Shown here: piece by piece, positions 40,800 through 51,329 of the stretch
How the letters are laid out: every line of letters starts with the position of its first letter
How positions within the stretch are numbered: position 1 is the stretch's first letter
From: Alphaproteobacteria bacterium
Lineage (GTDB): Bacteria; Pseudomonadota; Alphaproteobacteria; UBA828
DNA length: 64,000 nt
Direction of reading: 5' to 3'
Assembly (NCBI GenBank): GCA_022826345.1
Contig: JAJDVB010000147.1
Location: forward strand, 17,377-81,376
Made by a program: the position numbers and the translations under genes
Notes under the pieces: generated by a model
The model's input: the letters and a program-made list of their open reading frames with translations, nothing else
Database searches by the model: none
What the model was told of the DNA's origin: nothing

Positions 40800-41774
40800 A
40801 TGCTGGAGGTGATCAAGCCCGGTCTCGAGACCACGGTGCAGGACTGGCCGGGGCGGATCGGCTACTGGGAGCAGGGCTTCCCGTTCTCAGGGCCGATGGA
40901 CGACTGGTCCTTCCGCCTCGCCAACCTGCTGGTGGGCAACCCGCCGGACGCCGCCGGGCTCGAATGCCAGTTCACCGGCCCGACGCTCCGCATCGGTCGC
41001 GACGCCGTGGTCGCCGTTACCGGCGCCGACATGCAGCCCGCCCTCGACAACGCGCCGGCGCCTATGTGGGAGAGCTTCGCCGTCCGCGCCGGCCAGGTGC
41101 TGACACTGGGGTTCGCGCGCCTCGGCGCCCGCGCCTATCTGGCCGTCGCGGGCGGCATCGACACGACGCCGGTGCTTGGCTCGCGCGCGACCTTCCATCA
41201 GGCCGGGATCGGCGGGCTCGACGGCTACGCGCTCAAGGCGGAGCAGAGCCTTCCACTCGGCGACGGCGCCGGTAAACTCGGCCGGCGCGTGCGCCCCGAA
41301 TGCCGGCCGCCGCTGATAGCTGAGCGGGTGTGGCAGATGGAGGCGGTGCCGGGCCCCAACGATGACTGGATCGACGAGGCCGGCCACCGCAGATTCCTGG
41401 AGAGCGACTGGACCGTGCAGACCCGGAGCAACCGCACGGGCTTCCGGCTCGACGGGCCGGACTGGAGTTTCACGGCGAGGGCTACCGACAAGCGCCCCGA
41501 GCACGGCGAGGACCCCTCCAACATCCTCGACCACGGCTATCCGGTGGGCGCGGTCAATCTCTGCGGCCAGACGCCCATCATCCTGGTCAACGACGGGCCG
41601 AGCACCGGCGGCTTCATCAATCCCTATACGGTGCCGTCGGCGGCGTTCTGGAAGCTCGCCCAGTCGAAGCCGGGAGATGTCTACCGCTTCCGCGCCGTCT
41701 CCGTGGACGAGGCGCAGGACAAGCGCCGCGCGATCAACCGCCTCATCGCGAAGGCGAGCATCGAGGCGGTCTGA
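40800..41774 (+). CDS. pxpC: 5-oxoprolinase subunit C / biotin-dependent carboxyltransferase family
   Basis: A KipA/PxpC-type partner of the previous protein, 324 residues. Evidence is MLEVIKPGLETTVQDWPGRI at the start, GFPFSGPMDDWSFRLANLLV, ARAYLAVAGGIDTTPVLGSR, TRSNRTGFRLDGPDWSF, and the C-terminal segments YPVGAVNLCGQTPIILVNDG, PSTGGFINPYTVPSAAFWKL. PxpB and PxpC normally act together with PxpA to open 5-oxoproline with ATP; the same pair also occurs in carboxylases. The ATG follows the pxpB stop by two bases. Confidence 0.88.
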   Translation: MLEVIKPGLETTVQDWPGRIGYWEQGFPFSGPMDDWSFRLANLLVGNPPDAAGLECQFTGPTLRIGRDAVVAVTGADMQPALDNAPAPMWESFAVRAGQVLTLGFARLGARAYLAVAGGIDTTPVLGSRATFHQAGIGGLDGYALKAEQSLPLGDGAGKLGRRVRPECRPPLIAERVWQMEAVPGPNDDWIDEAGHRRFLESDWTVQTRSNRTGFRLDGPDWSFTARATDKRPEHGEDPSNILDHGYPVGAVNLCGQTPIILVNDGPSTGGFINPYTVPSAAFWKLAQSKPGDVYRFRAVSVDEAQDKRRAINRLIAKASIEAV

Positions 41775-41796
41775 GCCCGGCCGGATTTGACCGGGC
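41775..41796. terminator. Short dyad between convergent pxpC and the isochorismatase-like gene
   Basis: GCCCGG (41775-41780) and CCGGGC (41791-41796) can pair around a ten-base loop, directly after the pxpC stop and 6 bases before the end of the convergent gene. It is short and lacks a U run on either strand, so this is only a possible bidirectional terminator. Confidence 0.3.
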
Positions 41797-41802
41797 GCCG
41801 GA

Positions 41803-42387
41803 TCAGTTCATGCCGACGAAATCGTCCGCCGTGACCAGGTCGGCGTAGAGCGGCAGGATCTCCACCATGGCGTCGTAGTTCTGGTCGGTGAAGCCGCTGG
41901 TGCAGTCCTTCAAGACCGAGGCGCTGTAGCCCATGTTGACCGCGCGCTTCACCGTGGTCGCCACGACGTGCTCGATGCACTGGCCGACGACATAGACTCG
42001 CTTGATTCCCCGGTTTCTGAGGATCAGGTCGAGATCGGTGCCCTCGAAGCTGTCCGAGCCAAAATTGATGACGATGATCTCGTTGCCCTCCGGCTTGAGT
42101 TCGTCGATCACGTCGGCGCCCCACGAGCCCACCAGGCACTCGTTGTTGTCCTTGGCCTCCTTGAGCAGGCCGCAGGTGTCGTCCGGCAATTCGGGAAAAC
42201 CCGGCCGCCACGCAATGTTCACGTAGATGACCAGCATGCCGCGCTGCCGGGCGGCGTCGAGCGCCCGCCTTGCATTGCCCACCGATCCGTTCTTCTCGAC
42301 CTGGGGGAACAGGTACTTGCCCCAGACGCCCTCGGGGTGGGCGACGCCGTTCTGGAAGTGCAACACGAGGAATGCGGAGTCTGACAT
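41803..42387 (-). CDS. Isochorismatase-fold protein lacking the Asp-Lys-Cys catalytic triad
   Basis: The fold is evident over 194 residues: FLVLHFQNGVAHPEG, GTDLDLILRNRGIKRVYVVG and ATTVKRAVNMGYSASVLKDC. All three catalytic positions are changed: the Asp of the xDMQN motif is His10 (VLHFQN), the Lys of KxxxSAF is Asn108 (INFGSDSF), and the nucleophilic Cys of GxxTxxCV is Val141 (GQCIEHVV). The family cis-peptide loop GxATNV is replaced by GQCIEH, which contains a new Cys137. It is either a pseudoenzyme (binding or regulatory) or uses a rebuilt site. It sits in a minus-strand group with an alpha/beta hydrolase and a Liv-type importer. Confidence 0.82.
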   Translation of the reverse strand: MSDSAFLVLHFQNGVAHPEGVWGKYLFPQVEKNGSVGNARRALDAARQRGMLVIYVNIAWRPGFPELPDDTCGLLKEAKDNNECLVGSWGADVIDELKPEGNEIIVINFGSDSFEGTDLDLILRNRGIKRVYVVGQCIEHVVATTVKRAVNMGYSASVLKDCTSGFTDQNYDAMVEILPLYADLVTADDFVGMN

Positions 42388-42438
42388 GGCTGGTCTTCCT
42401 TTCGTCGTATGTCCGTTATCGCGTTCGATTGGCTCGTT

Positions 42439-43224
42439 TTATGACAGGTCGAGGCGGCCGAGAAAGCGCGCGATGGCCGCATTGACGACCGCGGGCTGCT
42501 CCAGGTTCACCGAGTGGCCGGCTTCTGCGATGCGCGCGAAGGTCGCGTCGGGGAGCGCATCCGCCATCACCGCCGCGCGTTCGATGGGGAGCGGCACGTC
42601 CTCCTCGCCATGGATCACGAGGGCCGGCACGCGCACGGCCGTGAGGCGCCCGGTGATGTCCGCCTTGTCGAGCCAGGAGCGGCCCTGGTAGAGCACCGCG
42701 CGCGCCGGCACCGTCGTCGACCAGCGGTTCACCCAGTGCTCTACGAGCGGCTTGTTGCTCGCGAACGTCGTCTCGCCGAAGCAGAAGGGCGCGACCCACT
42801 CGGCAAAGTCTCGCGGCACCGTGCCGTCGATGTCCAGCTTGTCGAACTGGCGGTGGTAGGCCTCCCGCTCCTCGGCCGTATAGTCCTTCGACGTGGCGGC
42901 GATGAGGATCAGCCCGTTCAACCGCTCCGGATGGGCGAGGGCGAATTCCAGGGCCATGAAGCCGCCGACCGACATGCCCGCGAGCACGCATTTTTCAATG
43001 CCGAGATCGCCCAGGAGCGCGCGGCAATCCTCTACCAGATCGCCCAGCGTATGCGCGGCAGGCGCTCCCATCAGCACGCGGCTGTTGTAGGCGATGGCCC
43101 GGTAGCCCCGCTCGGACAGATGGTCGAGCTGGGGGTCGAACATCGTCGCATCCATGAGCGTGCCGTGGCTTAAGACCACCGCTGGCCCCGCTCCGTTCTC
43201 GATATGGCGTTCGTGATAGCCCAC
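42439..43224 (-). CDS. Alpha/beta-hydrolase
   Basis: A 261-residue alpha/beta-fold hydrolase. The oxyanion HG motif is AVVLSHGTLMDATMFDPQ and the nucleophile elbow is VLAGMSVGGFMALEFAL (Ser in GMSVG). The acid is in VIHGEEDVPLP and the catalytic His in IAEAGHSVNLEQP. It resembles 3-oxoadipate enol-lactonase and haloperoxidase-like esterases. The GTG at 43224 is preferred: GGGAGAG lies upstream, and the longer frame would add 62 residues of low-quality sequence reading back into livF. It follows livF by 43 bases, so it may belong to the transporter operon. Confidence 0.82.
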   Translation of the reverse strand: MGYHERHIENGAGPAVVLSHGTLMDATMFDPQLDHLSERGYRAIAYNSRVLMGAPAAHTLGDLVEDCRALLGDLGIEKCVLAGMSVGGFMALEFALAHPERLNGLILIAATSKDYTAEEREAYHRQFDKLDIDGTVPRDFAEWVAPFCFGETTFASNKPLVEHWVNRWSTTVPARAVLYQGRSWLDKADITGRLTAVRVPALVIHGEEDVPLPIERAAVMADALPDATFARIAEAGHSVNLEQPAVVNAAIARFLGRLDLS

Positions 43225-43267
43225 CCTGTGCTCTCCCGTCTGCGTTGCGTGCTGTTCGGCTGGATGT

Positions 43268-44008
43268 TCAGAAGCGCGAGCGGTGATCCGCCTCGGCTTC
43301 CGCCTCACCGAAGCCGAAGTAGGCTTGTTCCACGCGCTCGTCGGTGAGTTCGCTACACGCGCCTTCGAGCTCGATCTGGCCCGAGCGGATGATGTAGATG
43401 CGATCGCCATTCTCCAGCGCCCGGTGGGTGCTCTGCTCGACCACTAGCAGCGTGATGCCCTCGTCGCGCAGTCCCTTGAGAATCTCGTAGACGGTATCCA
43501 CCACCATCGGCGCGAGGCCGAGGGAGGGCTCGTCGAGCAGGATCAGCCGGGGCCGTGTCATCAGCGCACGCGCGATCACCAGCTGCTGCTGCTCGCCGCC
43601 CGAGAGCTTGCCGCCGGGGGTGGCAAGCCGCCCGCGCAGGAACGGGAAGCTCTCCAGCATGCGCTCGAAGTCGGCCCTCACCTGCTTGCGGTCGCGCCGC
43701 ATCTGGCTGCCCAGCAGGATGTTCTCCTCCACCGTGAGTTGGGTGAAGACGTGGCGCCCCTCCGGCACCATCGAGAGGCCCAGGCGCGCGATGGTCTCCG
43801 GCGCAAGCCCCGTGACCGAGCGGCCGGCGAGCCTGATGTCACCCTCGGACGGCGGGTGCAGGCCCGCGATGCTGCGCAGCGTGCTCGACTTGCCGGCGCC
43901 GTTGGGGCCCACCAGGCAGACGATCTCGCCCTCGCCCACGGTGAGCGAGACGCCGCGCACCGCGCGCAGCCGCCGGTAGCGGACGTGCAGGTTCTCAACC
44001 TCGAGCAT
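43268..44008 (-). CDS. livF: Branched-chain amino acid-type ABC transporter ATPase, LivF
   Basis: One of two ATPases of a HAAT-family importer, 246 residues. Walker A is VGPNGAGKSSTLRSIAGL, the Q-loop region is GLSMVPEGRHVFTQLTVEEN (LivF-specific VPEGR), the signature is KLSGGEQQQLVIARAL, and Walker B is LILLDEPSLGLAPMVVDTVY. The H-loop is within LLVVEQSTHRAL, where Glu-Gln-Ser-Thr-His is the LivF pattern. Its start overlaps the livG end by 14 bases. It is the fifth and last transporter gene. Confidence 0.93.
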   Translation of the reverse strand: MLEVENLHVRYRRLRAVRGVSLTVGEGEIVCLVGPNGAGKSSTLRSIAGLHPPSEGDIRLAGRSVTGLAPETIARLGLSMVPEGRHVFTQLTVEENILLGSQMRRDRKQVRADFERMLESFPFLRGRLATPGGKLSGGEQQQLVIARALMTRPRLILLDEPSLGLAPMVVDTVYEILKGLRDEGITLLVVEQSTHRALENGDRIYIIRSGQIELEGACSELTDERVEQAYFGFGEAEAEADHRSRF

Positions 44009-44804
44009 CGGCCGACTTGGTCCCCAGGTAGGCGCGCAGCACGTCGGGGTTCACCTGGATCTCCTCCGGCGAACCCTCGGCCACGGTACGCCCGCTCTCG
44101 ATCACGTGGATGCGGTGGCAGGCTCCCATGATGACCCGCATGTTGTGCTCGATCAGCAGCACGCCGCAGCCGAAGACACGGGGGATCTCGGCAATCAGCC
44201 CCATCAGTTCGTCGCACTCGGCATCGCTCAGGCCCGCCGCCGGCTCGTCCAGCAGCACGAAGCGGGGCGCCATGGCGAGCGCACGGCCGATGCCGACCCG
44301 GCGCTCGTCGCCGTAGGGCAGCGTGTCCGCCCAGTCGTCCGCCCTGTGCGCGAACTTCATCCAGGCGAGGATGCGCGAGGCCCGGCGCGCGGCCTCGCGG
44401 CGGCCGAGCCCGGTGCCCACGGCCGCCGCCTCCAGGTTCTCGATCACCGGCATGTCGCGGAAGAGGCGCACCGCCTGGAAGGTGCGCGCAAGGCCCCGCC
44501 GCCCCAGCTCGTGGGCGCTGAGCCCGGTCACGTCCTCGCCGCCGAGGACGACCCGCCCCCGTGTCGGCCGCTGGAAGCCGGTCATCGCGTTGACGAGCGT
44601 GGTCTTGCCGGCGCCGTTGGGTCCGATCAGCCCAAAGACCTCGCCGTTCCGCATCGAGATCGAGACCCCGTCCACGGCCGCGAGCCCCTCGAAGTGGACC
44701 GTGACATCGTAGGCTTCCAGCGTGTCTTCAGGCGTGCCGGCAAGGGCCAGGGACGCCGCGCTGGGCCGCGCCGGCCTGAGTCTGCGGGCGAACCGGTCCA
44801 TCAT
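43995..44804 (-). CDS. livG: Branched-chain amino acid-type ABC transporter ATPase, LivG
   Basis: Second ATPase of the importer, 269 residues from MMDRFARRLRP. Walker A is GLIGPNGAGKTTLVNAMTGF, followed by the LivG-type RRGLARTFQAVRLFRDMPVI. The signature is the LivG form DTLPYGDERRVGIGRALAMA, Walker B is FVLLDEPAAGLSDAECDEL, and the H-loop is LIEHNMRVIMG. An N-terminal stretch of about 28 residues before LEAYDVTVHFEGLAAVDGVS is extra to the family. Its start overlaps the livM stop by ATGA. Confidence 0.93.
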   Translation of the reverse strand: MMDRFARRLRPARPSAASLALAGTPEDTLEAYDVTVHFEGLAAVDGVSISMRNGEVFGLIGPNGAGKTTLVNAMTGFQRPTRGRVVLGGEDVTGLSAHELGRRGLARTFQAVRLFRDMPVIENLEAAAVGTGLGRREAARRASRILAWMKFAHRADDWADTLPYGDERRVGIGRALAMAPRFVLLDEPAAGLSDAECDELMGLIAEIPRVFGCGVLLIEHNMRVIMGACHRIHVIESGRTVAEGSPEEIQVNPDVLRAYLGTKSADARG

Positions 44805-45949
44805 GGTGCGCCGTCCCGAGGAGCGAGACCCCGCCGCAGGGGATCGCTCTCGCTTTCGACCGCGCCCGGATCCCTCACAATTCGTCCGGCTTTGCCGAAG
44901 GGCCACGGCACCTCCCGCCCGCCCATGATCCCATCCGGCCGGAACACCAGGATGATGATCATGAGGCCCGCGATGGTGAGTTCCTGCGCGCCGATCGGCA
45001 CCGAGAGCACGGCGACGCCCACGTTCATGCCGGCCTCGAGGGAGTTCAGGATCTCGATCAGGGTCGAGATCACCACCACGCCCACCAGTGCGCCGGTGAG
45101 GCTCCGCTGGCCGCCCACGATCAGCATGGCGAGCAGGATGAAGGTGATGGTGAGCCAGAAATTCTTGACTGCGATGGTGCCGAGATAGTGCGCCTCCAGC
45201 ACGCCGCCGATGCCCATGAAGAAGGCGCTCAGCACGAAGGCGACGAGCCGTTGCCTGGGGATGTTGATGCCCGCCGCGCGGGCCGCGAACTCGTCCTCCC
45301 GCGAGGCGCGGAGCGCGAGGCCGTACTTCGAGCGCTGGTAGATGTAGGCGGCGAAGAGCGCCACCACGACCCAGGCGAGCGCGATCCACATGTCAACGTA
45401 GATAGGGATGCCCGGCATGGTCGCGGCACCGAGCGTCCACTCGCTCCAGTTGGAATAGAAGGTCTTGAACATGCCGAGCACGGCAAGCGTCGCGATGGCT
45501 GCGGCGATGCCCGAGAGCCGCATGATCGGGATGCCGACGATGAAAGCGACGATGGCGGCCAGCAGCGCCGCCGCAATCGCAGACGGCAGCATCGGATACT
45601 GGTGCGCCGCCAGGAATTCCGGCAGTTGCAATGCGAAGCTCTTGTTGAAGGGACGCAGCGTCAGCCACGCCACGCCGTAGGCGCCCACCATCATGAAGGT
45701 GGCGTGGCCGAAGGCCAGCACACCCGAGTTGCCGATGAAGATGTAGAGCCCGATCACCATGACGGCGCGGATCAGCGCGGCGGTGACCGCGAGCGCCAGC
45801 ACCGTGTCGCCGCTCGCCCACACCGCAAGCACGATGACGAGCATGCCGAGGGAGAGCACGATGGGCGTCCAGAAGGCGCGCAGGCCCACCACGGGCAGGC
45901 GCAGGATCAGGTCGCGCCGTTCCATGCCGCTGCCACCCGGCCCGGCCAT
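44801..45949 (-). CDS. livM: Branched-chain amino acid-type ABC transporter permease, LivM
   Basis: A 382-residue permease with eight to ten hydrophobic segments. The LivM family loop is GNSGVLAFGHATFMMVGAYG. The cytoplasmic coupling region is YQRSKYGLALRASREDEFAA followed by RAAGINIPRQRLVAFVLSAF. Further landmarks are GIGGVLEAHYLGTIAVKNFW and MLIVGGQRSLTGALVGVVV. The C-terminal 45 residues are hydrophilic (GKAGRIVRDPGAVESESDPL). It pairs with LivH, which ends 2 bases upstream. Confidence 0.93.
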   Translation of the reverse strand: MAGPGGSGMERRDLILRLPVVGLRAFWTPIVLSLGMLVIVLAVWASGDTVLALAVTAALIRAVMVIGLYIFIGNSGVLAFGHATFMMVGAYGVAWLTLRPFNKSFALQLPEFLAAHQYPMLPSAIAAALLAAIVAFIVGIPIMRLSGIAAAIATLAVLGMFKTFYSNWSEWTLGAATMPGIPIYVDMWIALAWVVVALFAAYIYQRSKYGLALRASREDEFAARAAGINIPRQRLVAFVLSAFFMGIGGVLEAHYLGTIAVKNFWLTITFILLAMLIVGGQRSLTGALVGVVVISTLIEILNSLEAGMNVGVAVLSVPIGAQELTIAGLMIIILVFRPDGIMGGREVPWPFGKAGRIVRDPGAVESESDPLRRGLAPRDGAP

Positions 45950-45950
45950 C

Positions 45951-46865
45951 TCAGACCTTCTCCTCGATCGACTTCACCTTCACCAGGCCGGAGGGCCGCA
46001 TCAGCAGAATCAGCAGAATCAGCCCATAGACGAAGACGTCGCGATCGGGCCGCATGGCCACGGGGAGTGCCACCTGAAGGACCACGCTCGCGATGCCGAC
46101 GACGAAGCCGCCGAGCACCGCCCCCGTGAGGCTCCCCATGCCGCCCACCACGGTGGCGACGAAGGCGAAGAGCACCAGGGGAATCCCCATGCTGTAGGTG
46201 AGCGCGCCCACCTGCGAAACGTAAAGCAGCGAGACCACGGCGGCGAGCAGCCCGCTGATGGCGAAGGCCACGGCGATCACCCGGTTGGCGCGGACGCCGA
46301 GCAGCCGCGCCGTGGAGAAATCCTCTGACGCCGCCCGCATCTGGATGCCCATGGGGGTGCGCTTGAGGAAGACCACCAGCAGCACCAGAAGCCCGATCGT
46401 CACCCCGATGGTGACGATCTGCAGATACGGGATGCGCACGCCGCTGATGGGCAGCACTTCCAACAGCTCAGGCCAGATGCTCACGGCCTTCACCCGGCCG
46501 CCGTAGATCATCACCACCAGGTGCTCGAGGAAGAAGCTGAGCGCGAAAGAAGTGATCAGCAGCACCGAGGCATCGGCGCGGCGAAGGGGGCGGAAGGCCA
46601 GGCGCTCGCAAGCCAAGGCGAACAGCATGACGATGAAGACGATGGCGGCGACCATCGCGGGCGCCGGCCAGGCGCCGATGAAGGCGACGGCCGCCGCCGC
46701 GCTCGACGGCACGATCAGCGCATAGCCGCCTATCATGATCAGGTCGCCATGGGCGAAGTTGATCAGCCGCATGACGCCGAAGATCAGCCCGATGCCAAGC
46801 GCCGTCAGCGCGTAAAGGCTGCCCAGCGCAAGCGCGTCGATGGCGTTCTGGACCAGTCCGGTCAC
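45951..46865 (-). CDS. livH: Branched-chain amino acid-type ABC transporter permease, LivH
   Basis: A 304-residue permease. The family start NAIDALALGSLYALTALGIG is followed by LIFGVMRLINFAHGDLIMIG, the signature of LivH/UrtB-type permeases. The coupling loop RTPMGIQMRAASEDFSTARL, then LGVRANRVIAVAFAISGLLA, and the late GGMGSLTGAVLGGFVVGIAS are all present. It ends in the usual LILLILLMRPSGLVK. It lies between the binding protein gene and livM. Confidence 0.94.
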   Translation of the reverse strand: MTGLVQNAIDALALGSLYALTALGIGLIFGVMRLINFAHGDLIMIGGYALIVPSSAAAAVAFIGAWPAPAMVAAIVFIVMLFALACERLAFRPLRRADASVLLITSFALSFFLEHLVVMIYGGRVKAVSIWPELLEVLPISGVRIPYLQIVTIGVTIGLLVLLVVFLKRTPMGIQMRAASEDFSTARLLGVRANRVIAVAFAISGLLAAVVSLLYVSQVGALTYSMGIPLVLFAFVATVVGGMGSLTGAVLGGFVVGIASVVLQVALPVAMRPDRDVFVYGLILLILLMRPSGLVKVKSIEEKV

Positions 46866-46943
46866 GGCGGCCCCTGGAAGACAACCACGAGAGTGCCGAA
46901 GGCCGGCCCGCCTCTCAGCGGACCGGCCTCCAGGTAACGCAGG

Positions 46944-48176
46944 CTAGTTCTCGTAAAGGTCCTCGGTGAAGTCCGGGAAGATCAGCTGCAGCGCCGGCGG
47001 GTTCTCGGCACCCCCCTGGCCCGCATAACTGCCCTTGCCGTCCTGGATCTGAATGATGGTCAGGACGTGGGTGAGGTCGATGTGGGTGTCGGGCGTGTAC
47101 GTGGTCGGACCCCAGAGCAGCGGCTCCTTGTCGAACTTGTTCATCTCCGCCAGCACGGCATCCGAATCGAGCGAGCCCGCCCGCTCGGCCGCCACCTTGA
47201 TCGCCTGGATCACGCTGTAGCCGTTGAGCGGGAACGAGGTCTCGGGCTCACCGTACTTCTCCCGGTAGCGGTCGAAGAACTCGTTGACCTCGGGCCGGGG
47301 GTCGTCGCCCCAGATCGAGCCGAAGGACGACGCGTAGTGGTCGCTCAGGCCCGGCACGGCCTCGGCCCAGTAGTCGCCGTCCATGGAATCGCCACCGCCG
47401 ATGGGCACGTCGATCCCGGCCGCGCGAATCTGCCTGATCGCGCTCACGGCGCCACCGCCGTAGGAGCAGAGATAGAGGAACTCGGGCTCGCCGCGCTCCG
47501 CCGCCAGCTCCTTGTAGCGGGTGATCTGCGAGGCGATGGAGGCGTCCTCCTGCATGTAGCTGTCGACGCCGATAACCTCGCCGCCATAGTCCTTCCATTG
47601 CTCCAGGAAGCCGTGGCAGATGCTCTTGTCGTACTCGATCGAGGCGTCGAGAAGCAGAAAGGCCTTGCGCCAGCCGCGATCCACGTAGGCGTACTTGGCC
47701 ATGCCTGCGCCCTCGCCCTGGCCATAGGTATTGAGCGTGAAGGCGTAAGGCCCGATGCCCTGGACGCCCATCTTGGCGTCCGATGCGCAGGACGAGATCG
47801 AGATCATGTTGTGGCTGTTCGCGACCGTCGCAGCGGGTGCGCCCATGTCGTAGTCGCAGGAGACCACCATGAACTGCGCCCCTTGCGCTACCACATCGGC
47901 GCCGGCCTTGGCGCCCTGCACCGTGTCGGTCTTGGTGTCGGACGTGACCGCCCGGATCTGCTTGCCGAGGATGCCGCCTTGTTCGTTGAACTCCTCGATC
48001 GCCATCAGCGAGCCCTGGTAGGGCGGGCCGTCGTACTGGTTCATCCAGCCGCTGAACGCAATGGCGAAGCCGATGACCACCTCGTGGTCGTCAGCCTTCG
48101 CCTGTTGTTGATGCGCAAGCGGCGCAGCAACCAATGCGCCCAACGCCACGAGAGCTGCGAATCTCCCTAGCATCAT
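46944..48176 (-). CDS. ABC transporter substrate-binding protein, branched-chain amino acid/amide type
   Basis: A periplasmic receptor of the Leu/Ile/Val and amide family, 410 residues. A Sec signal (MMLGRFAALVALGALVAAPL, cleavage near KA-DD) is followed by VVIGFAIAFSGWMNQYDGPP and GSLMAIEEFNEQGGILGKQI. Further landmarks are GAKAGADVVAQGAQFMVVSC and QIRAAGIDVPIGGGDSMDGD. The start at 48176 has GGGAGGAAAGGA before it; the longer frame upstream is not supported. The first gene of the unit, it defines the ligand, which I cannot name. UrtA-type (urea) receptors are related, but the specific urea motifs were not recognised. Confidence 0.88.
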   Translation of the reverse strand: MMLGRFAALVALGALVAAPLAHQQQAKADDHEVVIGFAIAFSGWMNQYDGPPYQGSLMAIEEFNEQGGILGKQIRAVTSDTKTDTVQGAKAGADVVAQGAQFMVVSCDYDMGAPAATVANSHNMISISSCASDAKMGVQGIGPYAFTLNTYGQGEGAGMAKYAYVDRGWRKAFLLLDASIEYDKSICHGFLEQWKDYGGEVIGVDSYMQEDASIASQITRYKELAAERGEPEFLYLCSYGGGAVSAIRQIRAAGIDVPIGGGDSMDGDYWAEAVPGLSDHYASSFGSIWGDDPRPEVNEFFDRYREKYGEPETSFPLNGYSVIQAIKVAAERAGSLDSDAVLAEMNKFDKEPLLWGPTTYTPDTHIDLTHVLTIIQIQDGKGSYAGQGGAENPPALQLIFPDFTEDLYEN

Positions 48177-48344
48177 TCCTTTCCTCCCATCTTGTCCGGG
48201 CGCCGTCGGGTACTCTGTTCCACTATGCCGAGCGCCGGGGGAGACAACTATAGGCGCCCCGCCAATGACCGTCCACGCGCCCCGTTGCGCGCTAGACTGC
48301 GACACACCTAGGCTTCGTTACCGACCAGAACCATGGAGGTGACC

Positions 48345-50664
<2,320 letters not shown>

Positions 50665-50725
50665 GGCCGGCGGTGTGGTCAGGCCGGACGAGGCCCTCGA
50701 CCCAACTCAGCCGCAGAGGTGCGAT

Positions 50726-51220
50726 ATGACGATTCACATGAGAGTTTTCGCCGCCGTCCTGCTGCTCGGCGGTGCCCTGGCCATGCTTCCCGCGACTGAC
50801 GCCACGGCTGCGGGGAGCTCCAGCAGCACGAGTAACGCGGCGTCCCAGGCTGACCAGCGCAATATCGAGCGCGGCAAGCAGGCGATCGAAGCCGGCGACT
50901 GGGAGCGCGCCGCAGCCTTTCTCGAACGCGCGGCCGAGTCAAACCCGCGCAACGCGGATGTCTTCAACCTGCTGGCTTACAGCTACCGCCATCTCGACCG
51001 CATTGACGACGCTTTCGAGAATTATGGGCGGGCGCTGGACCTCGACCCAAAGCACCTCGGCGCCCATGAGTACATCGGCGAGGCCTATCTGATCGTCGGC
51101 GATCTGGCCAAGGCCGAGGGGCACCTCGCGACTCTGCAGGAAATTTGCGCGTCCTGCGAAGAGACCGAGGAGCTGGCGGAAGCCATCGCCCAATTCAAGG
51201 AGGGCGACGCGCCCGAGTAG
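50726..51220 (+). CDS. Secreted TPR-repeat protein
   Basis: A 164-residue exported protein. A Sec signal (MRVFAAVLLLGGALAMLPAT, likely cleaved at TAA-GS) is followed by a Ser-rich linker and two to three TPR units: IERGKQAIEAGDWERAAAFL then NADVFNLLAYSYRHLDRIDD, AFENYGRALDLDPKHLGAHE and YIGEAYLIVGDLAKAEGHLA. The C-terminus has a CxxC (EICASCEETEELAEA). It probably serves as a periplasmic scaffold. AGAGGTG precedes the ATG at 50726. It follows guaB by about 60 bases. Confidence 0.8.
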   Translation: MTIHMRVFAAVLLLGGALAMLPATDATAAGSSSSTSNAASQADQRNIERGKQAIEAGDWERAAAFLERAAESNPRNADVFNLLAYSYRHLDRIDDAFENYGRALDLDPKHLGAHEYIGEAYLIVGDLAKAEGHLATLQEICASCEETEELAEAIAQFKEGDAPE

Positions 51221-51329
51221 GGTGAGCGGGGACCTCACGCGGAAGAGAACGGCGAACGCTTGACCGGCGCAGGTGCGCTTTCGAGAATGGCGTGTCGGCA
51301 AGATGTCGCCTGACCCACAGGGGGATGCG

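Noticed and set aside
42439..43410. Long N-terminal extension of the alpha/beta hydrolase
   Set aside because: The first 62 residues overlap livF in another frame and lack conservation; a GTG with a good ribosome site at 43224 starts the conserved domain.
43268..48176. Urea-specific Urt transporter
   Set aside because: The gene set fits the same broad family, but I could not recognise the urea-binding UrtA signature and urease lies over 40 kb away, so only the general Liv/amide-type call is given.
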